NCBI GenBank assembly: GCA_934486915.1
Contig: CAKSRC010000003.1
Coordinates: 3,313-67,312, forward strand
Reading direction: 5' to 3'
Length of the DNA stretch: 64,000 nucleotides
DNA from: an uncultured Eubacteriales bacterium
GTDB lineage: Bacteria > Bacillota > Clostridia > Oscillospirales > Acutalibacteraceae
How positions within the stretch are numbered: the stretch's first letter is position 1; each line of letters opens with the position of its first letter. Shown in pieces: positions 37,434 to 46,084 of this stretch. The position numbers and the translations under genes are program-made. The notes below the pieces were generated by a model. It was given only the letters and a program-made list of their open reading frames with translations, had not been told where the DNA came from and ran no database searches.

Positions 37434-38795
37434 ATGGAAAATAAATTTTCAAAAATTACGCCCGAAATTTTAAAGCTTACGGATTTATGTTATAAAAACA
37501 GTATTATCGATCCGGGCCTTTATTATAAATACGATGTTAAAAGAGGACTTCGTGATATAAATGGTAAAGGTGTATTGACAGGTCTCACTGAAATAGCAGA
37601 GGTTAAGGCCTATACAATCGAAGACAGCGAGATGATACCCTGTCAAGGAAAACTTTTCTATAGGGGATATGACCTGGATGACCTTGTCCATGGTTTTATT
37701 TCCGAAAATAGATTTGGTTTTGAAGAAATTACCTACCTTTTGCTTTTTGGTGACTTGCCGTCAAGGGAAGAACTTAACGAATTCAATGAAACTTTATCAA
37801 GTTATCGTTCTTTACCTACAAGCTTTGTACGAGACATTATAATGAAAGCTCCAAGCCAAGACATGATGAATACCCTGGCAAGAAGTGTATTGACATTGTA
37901 TTCATACGACGAAAAAGCCGATGATATATCTATTCCCAATGTTTTAAGGCAATGTTTGCAGCTTATTGCTCTTTTCCCTATGCTTTCAGTATATGGATAT
38001 CAAACTTACGAGCATTACCATAAAGGAAAAAGCTTATTTATTCACCCGCCACAAAAAGAACTTTCGACTGCGGAAAATATTCTTTATATCCTAAGGCCGG
38101 ACAGCAAATACACTGAACTTGAGGCTCGTATATTAGATATTGCCTTGGTTCTCCACGCTGAGCACGGAGGAGGAAATAACTCAACCTTTACAACCCACGT
38201 TGTCTCATCATCGGGAACCGACACCTATTCCGCAATAGCAGCTTCTTTAGGTTCTTTAAAAGGTCCTAAACACGGCGGCGCTAACATAAAAGTTATACAA
38301 ATGTTTGAGAATATAAAAGAGAATATCAAAGACTGGGAAGATGAAGATGAAATAGCTTCTTACCTTTCCGATATGTTAAATAAAAAAGTTTTTGACAAAT
38401 CAGGTCTTATATACGGTATGGGTCATGCAGTGTATTCACTCTCAGACCCTAGAGCCAACATATTAAAAGGTTTTGTTGAAAAACTTTCCAAAGAAAAAAA
38501 TAAAACAAAGGAATTTAAACTTTACTCTTTAATAGAATGTTTAGCCCCTGCTGTTATTGCGAAGGAAAGGCGTATATATAAAGGTGTCAGCGCTAATGTC
38601 GACTTTTATAGTGGATTCGTTTATGATATGCTGGGTCTTCCAAGAGAATTGTATACTCCAATATTTGCCATATCACGTATTTCAGGATGGAGTGCACATA
38701 GGATAGAAGAACTAATAAATGAGGGCAAAATTATACGTCCTGCATATAAGAGCATTGCTAAACATAAAAGTTATAAAAAATTTGAAGAAAGATAA
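37434..38795 (+). CDS. Citrate synthase
   Basis: Citrate synthase condenses acetyl-CoA and oxaloacetate. The 453-residue product has the oxaloacetate-binding His in HAEHGGGNNSTFTTHVVSS, the loop LGSLKGPKHGGANIKVIQ, the catalytic His of GMGHAVYSLSDPRA and the catalytic Asp in NVDFYSGFVYDMLGLP. It carries an extra N-terminal region of about 60 residues before the fold (LYYKYDVKRGLRDINGKGVL), typical of the long Clostridia/Bacteroidia type. ATG at 37434 with AAAGGAG. No aconitase or isocitrate dehydrogenase follows, so it may feed glutamate synthesis. Confidence 0.95.
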   Translation: MENKFSKITPEILKLTDLCYKNSIIDPGLYYKYDVKRGLRDINGKGVLTGLTEIAEVKAYTIEDSEMIPCQGKLFYRGYDLDDLVHGFISENRFGFEEITYLLLFGDLPSREELNEFNETLSSYRSLPTSFVRDIIMKAPSQDMMNTLARSVLTLYSYDEKADDISIPNVLRQCLQLIALFPMLSVYGYQTYEHYHKGKSLFIHPPQKELSTAENILYILRPDSKYTELEARILDIALVLHAEHGGGNNSTFTTHVVSSSGTDTYSAIAASLGSLKGPKHGGANIKVIQMFENIKENIKDWEDEDEIASYLSDMLNKKVFDKSGLIYGMGHAVYSLSDPRANILKGFVEKLSKEKNKTKEFKLYSLIECLAPAVIAKERRIYKGVSANVDFYSGFVYDMLGLPRELYTPIFAISRISGWSAHRIEELINEGKIIRPAYKSIAKHKSYKKFEER

Positions 38796-38867
38796 TTTCA
38801 AAATTTTCTTCGTTTAATTATTATCGTTTTGCTTATAATAACTCTTGTCGCAAGAAAGGAGTATGTT

Positions 38868-39074
38868 ATGCCAAACGATAATTTTTTTAATAGATTTTTA
38901 AAAGGTAATAAAAGCAAAGACAAGGATGCCATAAAATCCGATATAGATGTATATGATTTAGCCTCTACCTTGAGAAATGAGGGAAAAGGATATATAAACT
39001 CAGACGTAAATGGCAGTTATACGGGGATAACAAATGATAATGAAAAACCCATACAAGATGCTGATGATCTTTAA
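38868..39074 (+). CDS. Small hydrophilic protein of unknown function
   Basis: A 68-residue hydrophilic protein with no membrane segment and no cysteine. It starts MPNDNFFNRFLKGNKSKDKD and continues with DIDVYDLASTLRNEGKGYI and DVNGSYTGITNDN, ending in an acidic DADDL. I chose the ATG at 38868 because it follows AAAGGAG at a normal distance; the longer frame to 38829 lacks a site. It is well set for translation, so it is likely real. The Gly- and Asn-rich C-terminal half looks flexible. It follows the citrate synthase gene by 72 bp. No family was recognised. Confidence 0.65.
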   Translation: MPNDNFFNRFLKGNKSKDKDAIKSDIDVYDLASTLRNEGKGYINSDVNGSYTGITNDNEKPIQDADDL

Positions 39075-39097
39075 AAAATATTATTTCACTTATAAAT

Positions 39098-39250
39098 TAT
39101 AACTCAGATTTTCCCGCCTCTTAGGCGGCGGAATTCATTACATGGTTTGAGTGCAAAATTAGATCCCCACTGAAATTCTTAGGAGCTAACGCTCTTCTTG
39201 CACTGACTGCAATCCGTCGCGACCTCTGCTTCTTGCAAGCAAAGCAGAAC
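39098..39250 (-). repeat. Dispersed structured repeat, copy B
   Basis: 153 bp on the minus strand, downstream of clpC and between converging genes. It begins GTTCTGCTTTGCTTGCAAGA (the CTGCTT and AAGCAG arms pair). It carries GCGACGGATTGCAG, AGCGTTAGCTCCTAAG, TTTCAGTGGGGA, and CCGCCGCCTAAGAGGCGG, and ends AGTTATA. It is the copy with the most complete 5' hairpin, and the only one not placed before a gene start. Confidence 0.75.
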
Positions 39251-39300
39251 GTTGCTCCGATTTAAATAAATATTAAAGCTGTATAATATTTGACATCTAT

Positions 39301-39332
39301 AAAAATTTAGCCACCATATTATATATGGTGGC
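39301..39332 (-). terminator. Terminator of the ctsR-mcsA-mcsB-clpC operon
   Basis: GCCACCATAT (39310-39319) and ATATGGTGGC (39323-39332) form a perfect 10-bp stem; on the minus strand it is followed by TAAATTTTT. It lies 22 bp beyond the clpC stop. Confidence 0.85.
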
Positions 39333-39353
39333 CTCTTGTTTTTCAACAAGTAT

Positions 39354-41834
39354 TTATTTTACAGTGGAAAATTTAAATTCTCCGTCTTTAAAATCGCAAA
39401 TTACTTTATCTGAAGTTTTAACCTCTTTTTCAAGTATTTTTTCAGAAAGTTTATCTTCTATTTGAGATTGAATAGCTCTTCTAAGCGGACGTGCTCCATA
39501 AACAGGGTCAAATCCGTTTTTAGCAATAGTCTTAATAGCTTGGTCTGTAAATTCTATTTCTATATCCATAGCCTTAACTCTTTCTTTTAATTGTGAAAGC
39601 ATACGACCTGCTATTTTCTCTATATCCTCTGATGTTAGCTTATTGAAAACAATAATATCATCAACACGATTTAAAAATTCTGGTTTAAAAGTATTTCTTA
39701 GCTCTTCCATAACGGTATCGTGCAACTTTTTAGAATCTACATCCTTGTTGTTCGCATCGTTAAATCCTAGGCTTTGATTGTTTTTGGTAATAAGTCTTGC
39801 TCCAACATTTGAAGTCATGATTATTATAGTATTTTTAAAGTTAACGTGTCTTCCTTGAGAATCAGTAAGGACACCGTCTTCTAAGATTTGAAGAAGCATA
39901 TTAAATACATCCGGATGAGCTTTCTCTATCTCATCAAACAAAACTACTGAATACGGTCTTCTTCTAACTTTTTCGGTAAGTTGGCCGCCCTCATCATATC
40001 CTACATATCCCGGAGGTGAACCAACTAATTTAGACACAGTATGCTTTTCCATATATTCTGACATATCAAAACGTATCATAGCATTCTCGTCACCAAACAA
40101 TACCTTTGCCAAAGACTTGCAAAGCTCAGTCTTACCTACACCAGTTGGACCTAAGAATATAAACGAACCTACCGGCCTATTCGGATCTTTAAGACCTACT
40201 CTTCCTCTTCTTATAGCCTTAGCTACTGCACTTACTGCTTTATCTTGACCAACTATTCTTTCGTGTAATATATCTTCCATCTTTAGAAGTCTCTCTGCTT
40301 CTTCTTCTGTCAATTGTACCACAGGTATAGAAGTCCAGCTGGAAACTATTTGCGCTATATCTTCGGCAGTTACTTCTCCATTGGTTTTTTCATGTTTATC
40401 TTTCCAAACTTGTTTTTTCTCGTTAAGTGTTTCTCTTGCTTTCTTTTCTTGATCTCTCAAATTAGCAGCTCGTTCAAAGTGCTGAGCATTAATTGAAGCG
40501 GCCTTTTCCTTTTCGAGTTCTTTAACTTTCTTTTCAAGCTCTTGGAGCTCATCAGGAGCTGTGTATGCTTTAAGTCTTACCCTTGATGCTGCTTCATCGA
40601 TTAAATCTATAGCTTTATCCGGCAAATATCTGTCCGCAATATATCTTGATGAAAGTTTAACTGCGGCGTTAATTGCTTCATCTGTTATTTTAACTTTATG
40701 GTGAGCTTCGTATCTGTCCCTAAGTCCTTTTAAAATCATAACAGCCTCTTCTTCTGTTGGCTCACCAACGGTTACAGGCTGAAATCTTCTTTCAAGCGCT
40801 GCGTCTTTTTCAATATATTTCCTATATTCATTTATTGTAGTAGCACCTATTACTTGGAAATCTCCTCTTGCCAATGATGGTTTTAGTATGTTAGCCACAT
40901 CGGCTGAGCCTTCTGCAGATCCCGCTCCTATTATCGTGTGAAGCTCATCGATAAATAATATGACATTTTTAGCCTTCTTAACCTCATCGATTGCATTTTT
41001 AATTCTATCCTCAAAATCGCCTCTATACTTTGTACCTGCTATCATGCTTGTAAGGTCTAAGGATATAATTCTTTTGTTTTTCAAAAGTTCCGGAACCTCG
41101 CCTGAAACTATTTTTAATGCAAGCCCCTCGGCAACTGCGGTTTTTCCTACGCCGGGTTCACCAATCAAGCATGGGTTGTTCTTGGTTCTTCTCGATAGTA
41201 TTTGTACTACTCTTTCTATCTCTTCTTGACGTCCGATTACAGGGTCAATCTCGCCTTTTTTAGCCATATCAGTAAGATCTCTTCCAAATTGTTCAAGTGT
41301 CTTGGTTAGGCTGTTGCCCTTTGAATGCTTGTTTGATTTATTGTATCCATTATTAAAGTAACCTGAAGTTTCGATATAGTCTTCCTCATTTTCAGAGCCG
41401 AAATAATCATTTAGTTTATCGAGAATATCCGAGTTTTTAATACCCATTTCTTTTAAAAATCTAACAGCATAGCTGTCGCTCTCTTCTATAAGAGCTACCA
41501 ATAAATGTTCAGTACCTATATAATTGTGGTTAAATCTTGCAGCCTGCATTACTGCTATTTGTAAAATTCTTTTTGTCCTTGGTGTGAAATCGTCAGGAGT
41601 TACTTCCGTCATGATTCCTGTACCGATTTTCTCCTTAATCATAGCCTCGAGAACTTCATATTTTGCTCCTAAGTCGTTTAAAACCGCAGCGGCTACGCCG
41701 TTGCCTTCTTTTAATAAACCTAAAAGTATATGTTCGCTTCCAACATATGTGTGACCCATCATAGAAGCATTTTCTATTGCTAAGTTAAGGGCTAAATTAG
41801 CTTTTTCTGTGAAACTATTAAATCTATACATCAT
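39354..41834 (-). CDS. clpC: ATP-dependent unfoldase ClpC
   Basis: A Hsp100 AAA+ chaperone of 826 residues that unfolds proteins for ClpP, with McsB-made phosphoarginine as a degradation tag. Domains: two N-terminal Clp repeats (about 1-145, FTEKANLALNLAIENASMMG), first ATPase domain with GEPGVGKTAVAEGLA (about residue 215), a middle coiled-coil region carrying a UvrB/UvrC-like motif (HFERAANLRDQEKKARE), and the second ATPase domain with GPTGVGKTELCKSLA and the ClpP-binding loop region. Start ATG at 41834 after AAAGGGG. Last gene of the class III heat-shock operon. Confidence 0.97.
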   Translation of the reverse strand: MMYRFNSFTEKANLALNLAIENASMMGHTYVGSEHILLGLLKEGNGVAAAVLNDLGAKYEVLEAMIKEKIGTGIMTEVTPDDFTPRTKRILQIAVMQAARFNHNYIGTEHLLVALIEESDSYAVRFLKEMGIKNSDILDKLNDYFGSENEEDYIETSGYFNNGYNKSNKHSKGNSLTKTLEQFGRDLTDMAKKGEIDPVIGRQEEIERVVQILSRRTKNNPCLIGEPGVGKTAVAEGLALKIVSGEVPELLKNKRIISLDLTSMIAGTKYRGDFEDRIKNAIDEVKKAKNVILFIDELHTIIGAGSAEGSADVANILKPSLARGDFQVIGATTINEYRKYIEKDAALERRFQPVTVGEPTEEEAVMILKGLRDRYEAHHKVKITDEAINAAVKLSSRYIADRYLPDKAIDLIDEAASRVRLKAYTAPDELQELEKKVKELEKEKAASINAQHFERAANLRDQEKKARETLNEKKQVWKDKHEKTNGEVTAEDIAQIVSSWTSIPVVQLTEEEAERLLKMEDILHERIVGQDKAVSAVAKAIRRGRVGLKDPNRPVGSFIFLGPTGVGKTELCKSLAKVLFGDENAMIRFDMSEYMEKHTVSKLVGSPPGYVGYDEGGQLTEKVRRRPYSVVLFDEIEKAHPDVFNMLLQILEDGVLTDSQGRHVNFKNTIIIMTSNVGARLITKNNQSLGFNDANNKDVDSKKLHDTVMEELRNTFKPEFLNRVDDIIVFNKLTSEDIEKIAGRMLSQLKERVKAMDIEIEFTDQAIKTIAKNGFDPVYGARPLRRAIQSQIEDKLSEKILEKEVKTSDKVICDFKDGEFKFSTVK

Positions 41835-41859
41835 AATTCCCCTTTTCTCATTAAATTAA

Positions 41860-42882
41860 TTAGGCTTTTGATAATGTTTCCTTTATCAAAGACGCTCTTT
41901 TTACATCTCTTTGTCTGCCATTAAGATTTTCATTACTAATTAATGATAATGTCGCCGGCTGACAATTAACAATAAGTGAGTTGATTGTATCATAAGAGAT
42001 ATTTTTAATCTCTCCTATTCCAACACCCAAACGTATATTTGAAATAAGTTCCATAAATTCATCATTATTAATCATTTTTGCATTTAAAAGAATACCTAAA
42101 GATCTTCCTATCATATCTAAAACTTCTTCATGTTTTAGCATTGATTCTCTTGCGGCTCTTTCTTGGGATATTAACTGCGCTGCTATATCCTTCAAATTTT
42201 TAATTGCTTCGCTTTCGGAAATTCCCAAGCTTACTTGGTTTGAAAGCTGGTATAATGCTCCTTTTACGGCACTGCCTTCGCCATAGGTTCCTCTAATGGC
42301 AAAGCCCAATTTTAAAAGTCCGGAGCTTATTCTATTTATAGATCCGCTTTCTTGAAGTGCCGGCAAGTGAAGCATAATAGACGCTCTCATACCCGTACCA
42401 AGATTTGTAGGGCAAGCAGTTAAATAGCCAAGTTTTTTATCAAACGCATAAGATAAATGTTCATCTAAAAATTCATCTATCCTATTTGCAATATCATAGC
42501 TTTCGTTTAATGAAAGGCCCTCTTTCATAACTTGAAGCCTAATATGGTCCTCTTCGTTTATCATTAAACTTATTGATTCGTCCTTAGATAAGATAAGGTA
42601 CCTTCCCTCGGCCTTAGATATAAATTCAGGGCTGACTAAATGCTTTTCGACTAAAGATACTCTTTGACCTTGGTTAAGTTTTTCTATATCTATAACTTGA
42701 AATTTATCCTTAAACTGTTCCTCTTTTAAAATAGCATTTTCTATAGTCTTTGCTATTTTATTTTTATCCTCTTTTTTGAGTTTTAATGCAAAAGGAAAAT
42801 CTTTTAAATTTCTTGCAAGTCTTATCCTGGAACTTATTACAACGTCGCTTTCTTTACCGCTTTTTTCATACCATTTAGTCAT
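41860..42882 (-). CDS. mcsB: Protein arginine kinase McsB
   Basis: McsB phosphorylates arginines in damaged proteins and in CtsR, marking them for ClpCP. The 340-residue product shows the phosphagen kinase-like core: SSRIRLARN (residues about 19-27), EDHIRLQVMKEG, CPTNLGTGMRASIMLHLP and the substrate-loop region. I chose the ATG at 42882: it overlaps the mcsA stop by 8 bp (ATGACTAA) and follows AAGGGGA, giving the canonical MTKWYEKSG start. The longer frame to 42948 has no site. Partner McsA is adjacent. Confidence 0.95.
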   Translation of the reverse strand: MTKWYEKSGKESDVVISSRIRLARNLKDFPFALKLKKEDKNKIAKTIENAILKEEQFKDKFQVIDIEKLNQGQRVSLVEKHLVSPEFISKAEGRYLILSKDESISLMINEEDHIRLQVMKEGLSLNESYDIANRIDEFLDEHLSYAFDKKLGYLTACPTNLGTGMRASIMLHLPALQESGSINRISSGLLKLGFAIRGTYGEGSAVKGALYQLSNQVSLGISESEAIKNLKDIAAQLISQERAARESMLKHEEVLDMIGRSLGILLNAKMINNDEFMELISNIRLGVGIGEIKNISYDTINSLIVNCQPATLSLISNENLNGRQRDVKRASLIKETLSKA

Positions 42883-43381
42883 TTCTACTTTCCCCTTCCA
42901 TTTCTTTAATTTTATCTCTAAGTTTTGCAGCCTCTTCAAATTCTTCATTTTTAATTGCTTGTGAAAGTTTTAACCTTAACTCTTTTATTTCATTTTGAGC
43001 CTTGGCCTCCGGATTTTCTCCTGATGATATTCTTCCTTTGTGAGTTGTACTTCCGTGTATTCTTTGTATTGTAGGCAACATTTCATTATAAAATGTTTCG
43101 TAACAATGTGCACAGCCTACTTTTCCGCTGTTTACTATATCATTAAAGGATGAACCGCAAAAATCACATCTTTTAGTTTTGGGAAGTAAATTATTTTCAT
43201 ATGGGTTTCCTAAGAAGCTTCCCCAAAAATTGCCGAAATCGGATACAAAGTCATCAAATAAATTCATATATCCAAGCTCTTTAGCGCATTGTGGACAAAG
43301 CATATATTCTTTAAATTCACCATTTACAATCGTTTTAATATGTGTAGTTGCCATATTTTTTGAACATGATTGACATAACAT
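42875..43381 (-). CDS. mcsA: McsA, activator of McsB arginine kinase
   Basis: A 168-residue zinc-binding protein that activates McsB. It has two treble-clef pairs (CQSC near residue 3 and CPQC near 32; CDFC near 71 and CAHC near 90) and a C-terminal UvrB/UvrC motif (LRLKLSQAIKNEEFEEAAKLRDKIKEME, in two parts). I chose the ATG at 43381 with an upstream GGGGGA; an in-frame start at 43396 is less likely. It overlaps mcsB by 8 bp, indicating coupled translation. Confidence 0.93.
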   Translation of the reverse strand: MLCQSCSKNMATTHIKTIVNGEFKEYMLCPQCAKELGYMNLFDDFVSDFGNFWGSFLGNPYENNLLPKTKRCDFCGSSFNDIVNSGKVGCAHCYETFYNEMLPTIQRIHGSTTHKGRISSGENPEAKAQNEIKELRLKLSQAIKNEEFEEAAKLRDKIKEMEGESRND

Positions 43382-43438
43382 TTCAAATTCCCCCATATCA
43401 CTTTATTATTTAATATTCTTATTTTAAAAATTCAATCA

Positions 43439-43888
43439 CTAAACTTGAGTAATAAGCATATTCTTAAACAATGATGCCCTCAAATAATCCCTAAATTCGG
43501 GTGGGACACAAGGATAACTTCGTTCTGAAACAGCCGCCATTATTAACATAGACGAATTTAGATCAAGTACTTCCTTGTCTACCATATTTTTTACCATTAT
43601 AGCCGCAGTATTAAAATCGAGCTTATTTCCAATAGAGTTCACTATATGCATTATAGCACTCTCTCTATCCATATTTACTCGTTTTATGCGGATATAACCA
43701 CCGCCTCCTCTTCTACTTTCTACAATATACCCCTGTTCGGGCGTAAATCTTGAAGTAATTACATAATTTATTTGACTTGGAACACAACCAAGTTCTAAGG
43801 CTAGTTCATTTCTTTTGATTTCCGCAAGACCACCTGATTCCTCCAGCATTTTTACAATATAACTTGCAACAATATCACTCATTCTCAT
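43439..43888 (-). CDS. ctsR: Transcriptional repressor CtsR
   Basis: CtsR is the class III heat-shock repressor of the clp genes, inactivated by heat through a glycine-rich sensor. The 149-residue product has the N-terminal winged helix (MSDIVASYIVKMLEESGG) and the wing motif SRRGGGGYIRI that reads DNA and senses temperature, plus a C-terminal dimerisation domain. ATG at 43888 after AAGGTG (an ATG two codons later is also possible). A perfect CtsR operator lies at 43915-43931, so it autoregulates its own operon with mcsA, mcsB and clpC. Confidence 0.96.
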   Translation of the reverse strand: MRMSDIVASYIVKMLEESGGLAEIKRNELALELGCVPSQINYVITSRFTPEQGYIVESRRGGGGYIRIKRVNMDRESAIMHIVNSIGNKLDFNTAAIMVKNMVDKEVLDLNSSMLIMAAVSERSYPCVPPEFRDYLRASLFKNMLITQV

Positions 43889-43914
43889 TTTTAGTGTTCA
43901 CCTTCTTTTTAGAC

Positions 43915-43931
43915 TTTGACTTTCTTTGACT
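43915..43931 (-). promoter_or_regulatory. CtsR operator
   Basis: On the minus strand AGTCAAAGAAAGTCAAA exactly matches the known CtsR heptad repeat RGTCAAANANRGTCAAA. It lies between the -10 (43935-43940) and the start codon of ctsR, overlapping the expected transcription start. No second box was seen in the window. Confidence 0.9.
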
Positions 43932-43934
43932 TTA

Positions 43935-43963
43935 ATGCTAACACTTTTTATACAACAAATCAA
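43935..43963 (-). promoter_or_regulatory. Promoter of the ctsR operon
   Basis: Minus strand: TTGATT (43958-43963), a 17-bp spacer, TAGCAT (43935-43940). The CtsR box begins 3 bp downstream, so bound CtsR would cover the start site. Confidence 0.65.
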
Positions 43964-44083
43964 ACCTCATTTTTGTTGATTGCATCAATTTATATCTATT
44001 ATACTCTATATTTCTTTATTTTACTTATAATTTCAATTATTTTTAAAAATTTCATTCTATATAATTTATAATTAGAGCAAAGT

Positions 44084-44218
44084 ATGCGACAGATTGCAAG
44101 CAATGCAAATGGAGTGTTAGTTTCTCAGGGCTCCATTGGGAGATTATATTTCCACTGCTGAAATCCCGGATGAAACCCGCCGCCTTAAGTGGCGTGAAAT
44201 ATTTGCACTTTGATTATA
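44084..44218 (+). repeat. Dispersed structured repeat, copy C (before ppa)
   Basis: 135 bp. Begins AGCAAAGTATGCGACAGATT and lacks the CTGCTTTGCTTGCAAG hairpin. It contains TTGCAAGCAATGCAAA, GAAACCCGCCGCCTTAAGTGG and the end TGCACTTTGATTATA. In the CCGCCTTAAGAGGCGG stem one arm has changed (AAGTGGCG), keeping most pairing. Its ppa neighbour begins 94 bp later. Confidence 0.75.
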
Positions 44219-44270
44219 TTAATTAACCCAAATTAATCTTCAAAAAAGTATAGAATTTTTATTTTAAAGT

Positions 44271-44296
44271 GATATAATTAATCTTATAATTATATC
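44271..44296 (+). promoter_or_regulatory. Palindrome and likely -10 region upstream of ppa
   Basis: GATATAATTA (44271-44280) and TAATTATATC (44287-44296) are a perfect 10-bp inverted repeat with a 6-bp centre, ending at the AAAGGGG ribosome site (44297-44303). It contains TATAAT on both sides, so it may also serve as the -10 region. Confidence 0.4.
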
Positions 44297-44311
44297 AAAG
44301 GGGATTTTTAT

Positions 44312-44842
44312 ATGAATATATGGCACGATATTGATTCTTCAAGAATTACACCTGAAGAGTTTATGGTAGTAATTGAAATTCCAAAGGGAAGCAAAGCAAA
44401 ATATGAGCTTGACAAGGAAACAGGCCTCTTGATGTTGGATAGAATACTTCATACCTCGACCCATTATCCTGCAAACTACGGCTTTATTCCAAGAACATAC
44501 GCCGATGACTTCGATCCCTTAGATGTTTTGGTGTTATGCTCTGAACATATCTTCCCTATGACCTTAATAAAATGCTATCCTATTGGCGTTATTTCCATGA
44601 TTGACTCGGATCGCAATGACGAAAAGATTATCGCTATACCAGTAGATGACCCAACTTACAACTCATTTTCAGATATATCTGAACTTCCTCCTCATATCTT
44701 TGAAGAAATGAAACACTTTTTCTCAGTGTACAAGGCTCTAGAACATAAACAAACTGCTGTCGACGAAATAAGAAGCAAGGGTGAAGCTATAAAAATCATA
44801 AGCACTGCAATTAATGAATATAACGTAAAATTTTCAAAATAG
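44312..44842 (+). CDS. ppa: Inorganic pyrophosphatase, family I
   Basis: Soluble pyrophosphatase hydrolysing PPi in the cytoplasm and driving biosynthetic reactions. The 176-residue product has EIPKGSKAKYELDKETG, HYPANYGFIPRTYADDFDPLDVLVL and VISMIDSDRNDEKIIAIP, with the acidic metal ligands of family I (for example the DDFDPLD segment). Length is typical of prokaryotic enzymes. ATG at 44312 after AAAGGGG. It is monocistronic, with repeat copy C upstream and a compact terminator. Confidence 0.96.
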   Translation: MNIWHDIDSSRITPEEFMVVIEIPKGSKAKYELDKETGLLMLDRILHTSTHYPANYGFIPRTYADDFDPLDVLVLCSEHIFPMTLIKCYPIGVISMIDSDRNDEKIIAIPVDDPTYNSFSDISELPPHIFEEMKHFFSVYKALEHKQTAVDEIRSKGEAIKIISTAINEYNVKFSK

Positions 44843-44869
44843 AAAAAGCCCCTATGGGCTTTTTCTTTT
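44843..44869 (+). terminator. Terminator of ppa
   Basis: AAAAAGCCC-CTAT-GGGCTTTTT followed by CTTTT; a short, GC-cored stem with a T-tract immediately after the stop codon. Confidence 0.9.
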
Positions 44870-44882
44870 GTATATATTAAGC

Positions 44883-45389
44883 CTATTCCTCCCAAAGATA
44901 TTCTCTAAGTGCACCCTTACACAAAAGTGAAGGGTAATCCCACTGCCTTAGAACCTCATAAACAGCAACTGCAACCGAGTTTGAAAGATTAAGGCTTCTT
45001 GCGTCCGAAATCATAGGAATTCTTACGGTTGTATCCGGATTTTCATAAAGAAGTTTTTCAGGAAGACCCTTTGTTTCCTTGCCAAAAAATAAGTAGCACT
45101 TGTCCGGATACTCAACATTTGAATGTATATGCTTAGCCTTTGTCGAAAAATAAAAGAAGTTTTTGTCGTCCTTATTTTTCTCAAAAAATTCCTCTAGGCT
45201 TTCATAATATGTTATGTCTAAAAGATGCCAATAGTCAAGACCCGCTCTTTTTAATTTTTTATCATCTATGGTAAATCCCATAGGCCCTACTAAATGAAGT
45301 CTTGCTCCCGTCGCAGCACAAGTCCTTGCAACATTACCTGTATTTTGAGGTATTTCAGGCTCCACCATAACAATATTTATTTCCGGCAT
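44883..45389 (-). CDS. trmL: tRNA (cytidine/uridine-34 2'-O)-methyltransferase TrmL
   Basis: A SPOUT-fold methyltransferase that adds a 2'-O-methyl group to the wobble base of tRNA-Leu. The 168-residue product shows VEPEIPQNTGNVARTCAATG at the N-terminus, LFFGKETKGLPEKLL, and the SAM-binding knot SDARSLNLSNSVAVAVYE. It is minimal, with no extra RNA-binding domain, as in E. coli TrmL. ATG at 45389 with GGAGGT. Single gene. Confidence 0.93.
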   Translation of the reverse strand: MPEINIVMVEPEIPQNTGNVARTCAATGARLHLVGPMGFTIDDKKLKRAGLDYWHLLDITYYESLEEFFEKNKDDKNFFYFSTKAKHIHSNVEYPDKCYLFFGKETKGLPEKLLYENPDTTVRIPMISDARSLNLSNSVAVAVYEVLRQWDYPSLLCKGALREYLWEE

Positions 45390-45450
45390 AATTTAACCTC
45401 CGATTTTTTAATTCATTTTTATAAAATAGTATTTCAACTTTAAAACCATA

Positions 45451-45479
45451 ATAAAATCACCGGAATATTCCCCCGGTGA
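45451..45479 (-). terminator. Terminator of the coiled-coil gene
   Basis: TCACCGG (45457-45463) and CCGGTGA (45473-45479) form a 7-bp GC-rich stem; on the minus strand the tail reads TTTTAT. It lies 15 bp beyond the gene at 45495. Confidence 0.75.
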
Positions 45480-45494
45480 AAAACAGACTTAAAA

Positions 45495-46049
45495 TTAATC
45501 ATCACAAAGATTGTTATCCTTATAAAACTGATTTTTAATATCATTTAAATCTTTCATATATTCAAAGATAGAATAGTAAAAAGAGTCTATCCTATCTTCT
45601 ATGGTAGCTGTACCGATTTTTAGGTCCGATTTAAGAGCTTCTAAGTCCTCTTTTAGCAAAACCAGCTCCTTATTAATCTTATCTACAACACATATAGCAT
45701 CCATTGCCATACATTGGCCATTTTCTATTAGATTTAAAGCAACAAATTCTGCATTTACTTTTATATCACGAATATTATCTCTAATATTATCGTATTTATT
45801 GCCTTTATCTTCAAGAATCGCTATAGATTCTTGAAGATCTTTTTTTATCCTTATATAATTTGTGATTTCCTTCTCGTAAAAATATCGTTGATTTTCTTTT
45901 TCTTTATAGAGTTCATCATATTTTTGAGTAGTTTCTTTTAATTTATCATATAAATAATCCCGCTCTTTTATTATATCATGAAGAAGATCTGTATTTTTTA
46001 CTTGACGATTGTGACCCTTAGTCGAAAGTTTCTTAAAATTGCCGGCCAA
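45495..46049 (-). CDS. Coiled-coil protein of unknown function
   Basis: A 184-residue soluble protein. Residues about 25-85 (ERDYLYDKLKETTQKYDELY and following) and 120-165 have heptad-like patterns of a long coiled coil, and there is no membrane helix. The N-terminal 20 residues are basic (NFKKLSTKGHNRQVKN). The start is a TTG at 46049 after GGGGAGG. It lies downstream of the CmpB-type membrane gene on the same strand and may be co-transcribed. No family recognised; a structural or scaffold role would be guesswork. Confidence 0.75.
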   Translation of the reverse strand: MAGNFKKLSTKGHNRQVKNTDLLHDIIKERDYLYDKLKETTQKYDELYKEKENQRYFYEKEITNYIRIKKDLQESIAILEDKGNKYDNIRDNIRDIKVNAEFVALNLIENGQCMAMDAICVVDKINKELVLLKEDLEALKSDLKIGTATIEDRIDSFYYSIFEYMKDLNDIKNQFYKDNNLCDD

Positions 46050-46084
46050 AATACATATTTCCTCCCCTTTTTACATAAGTACTT

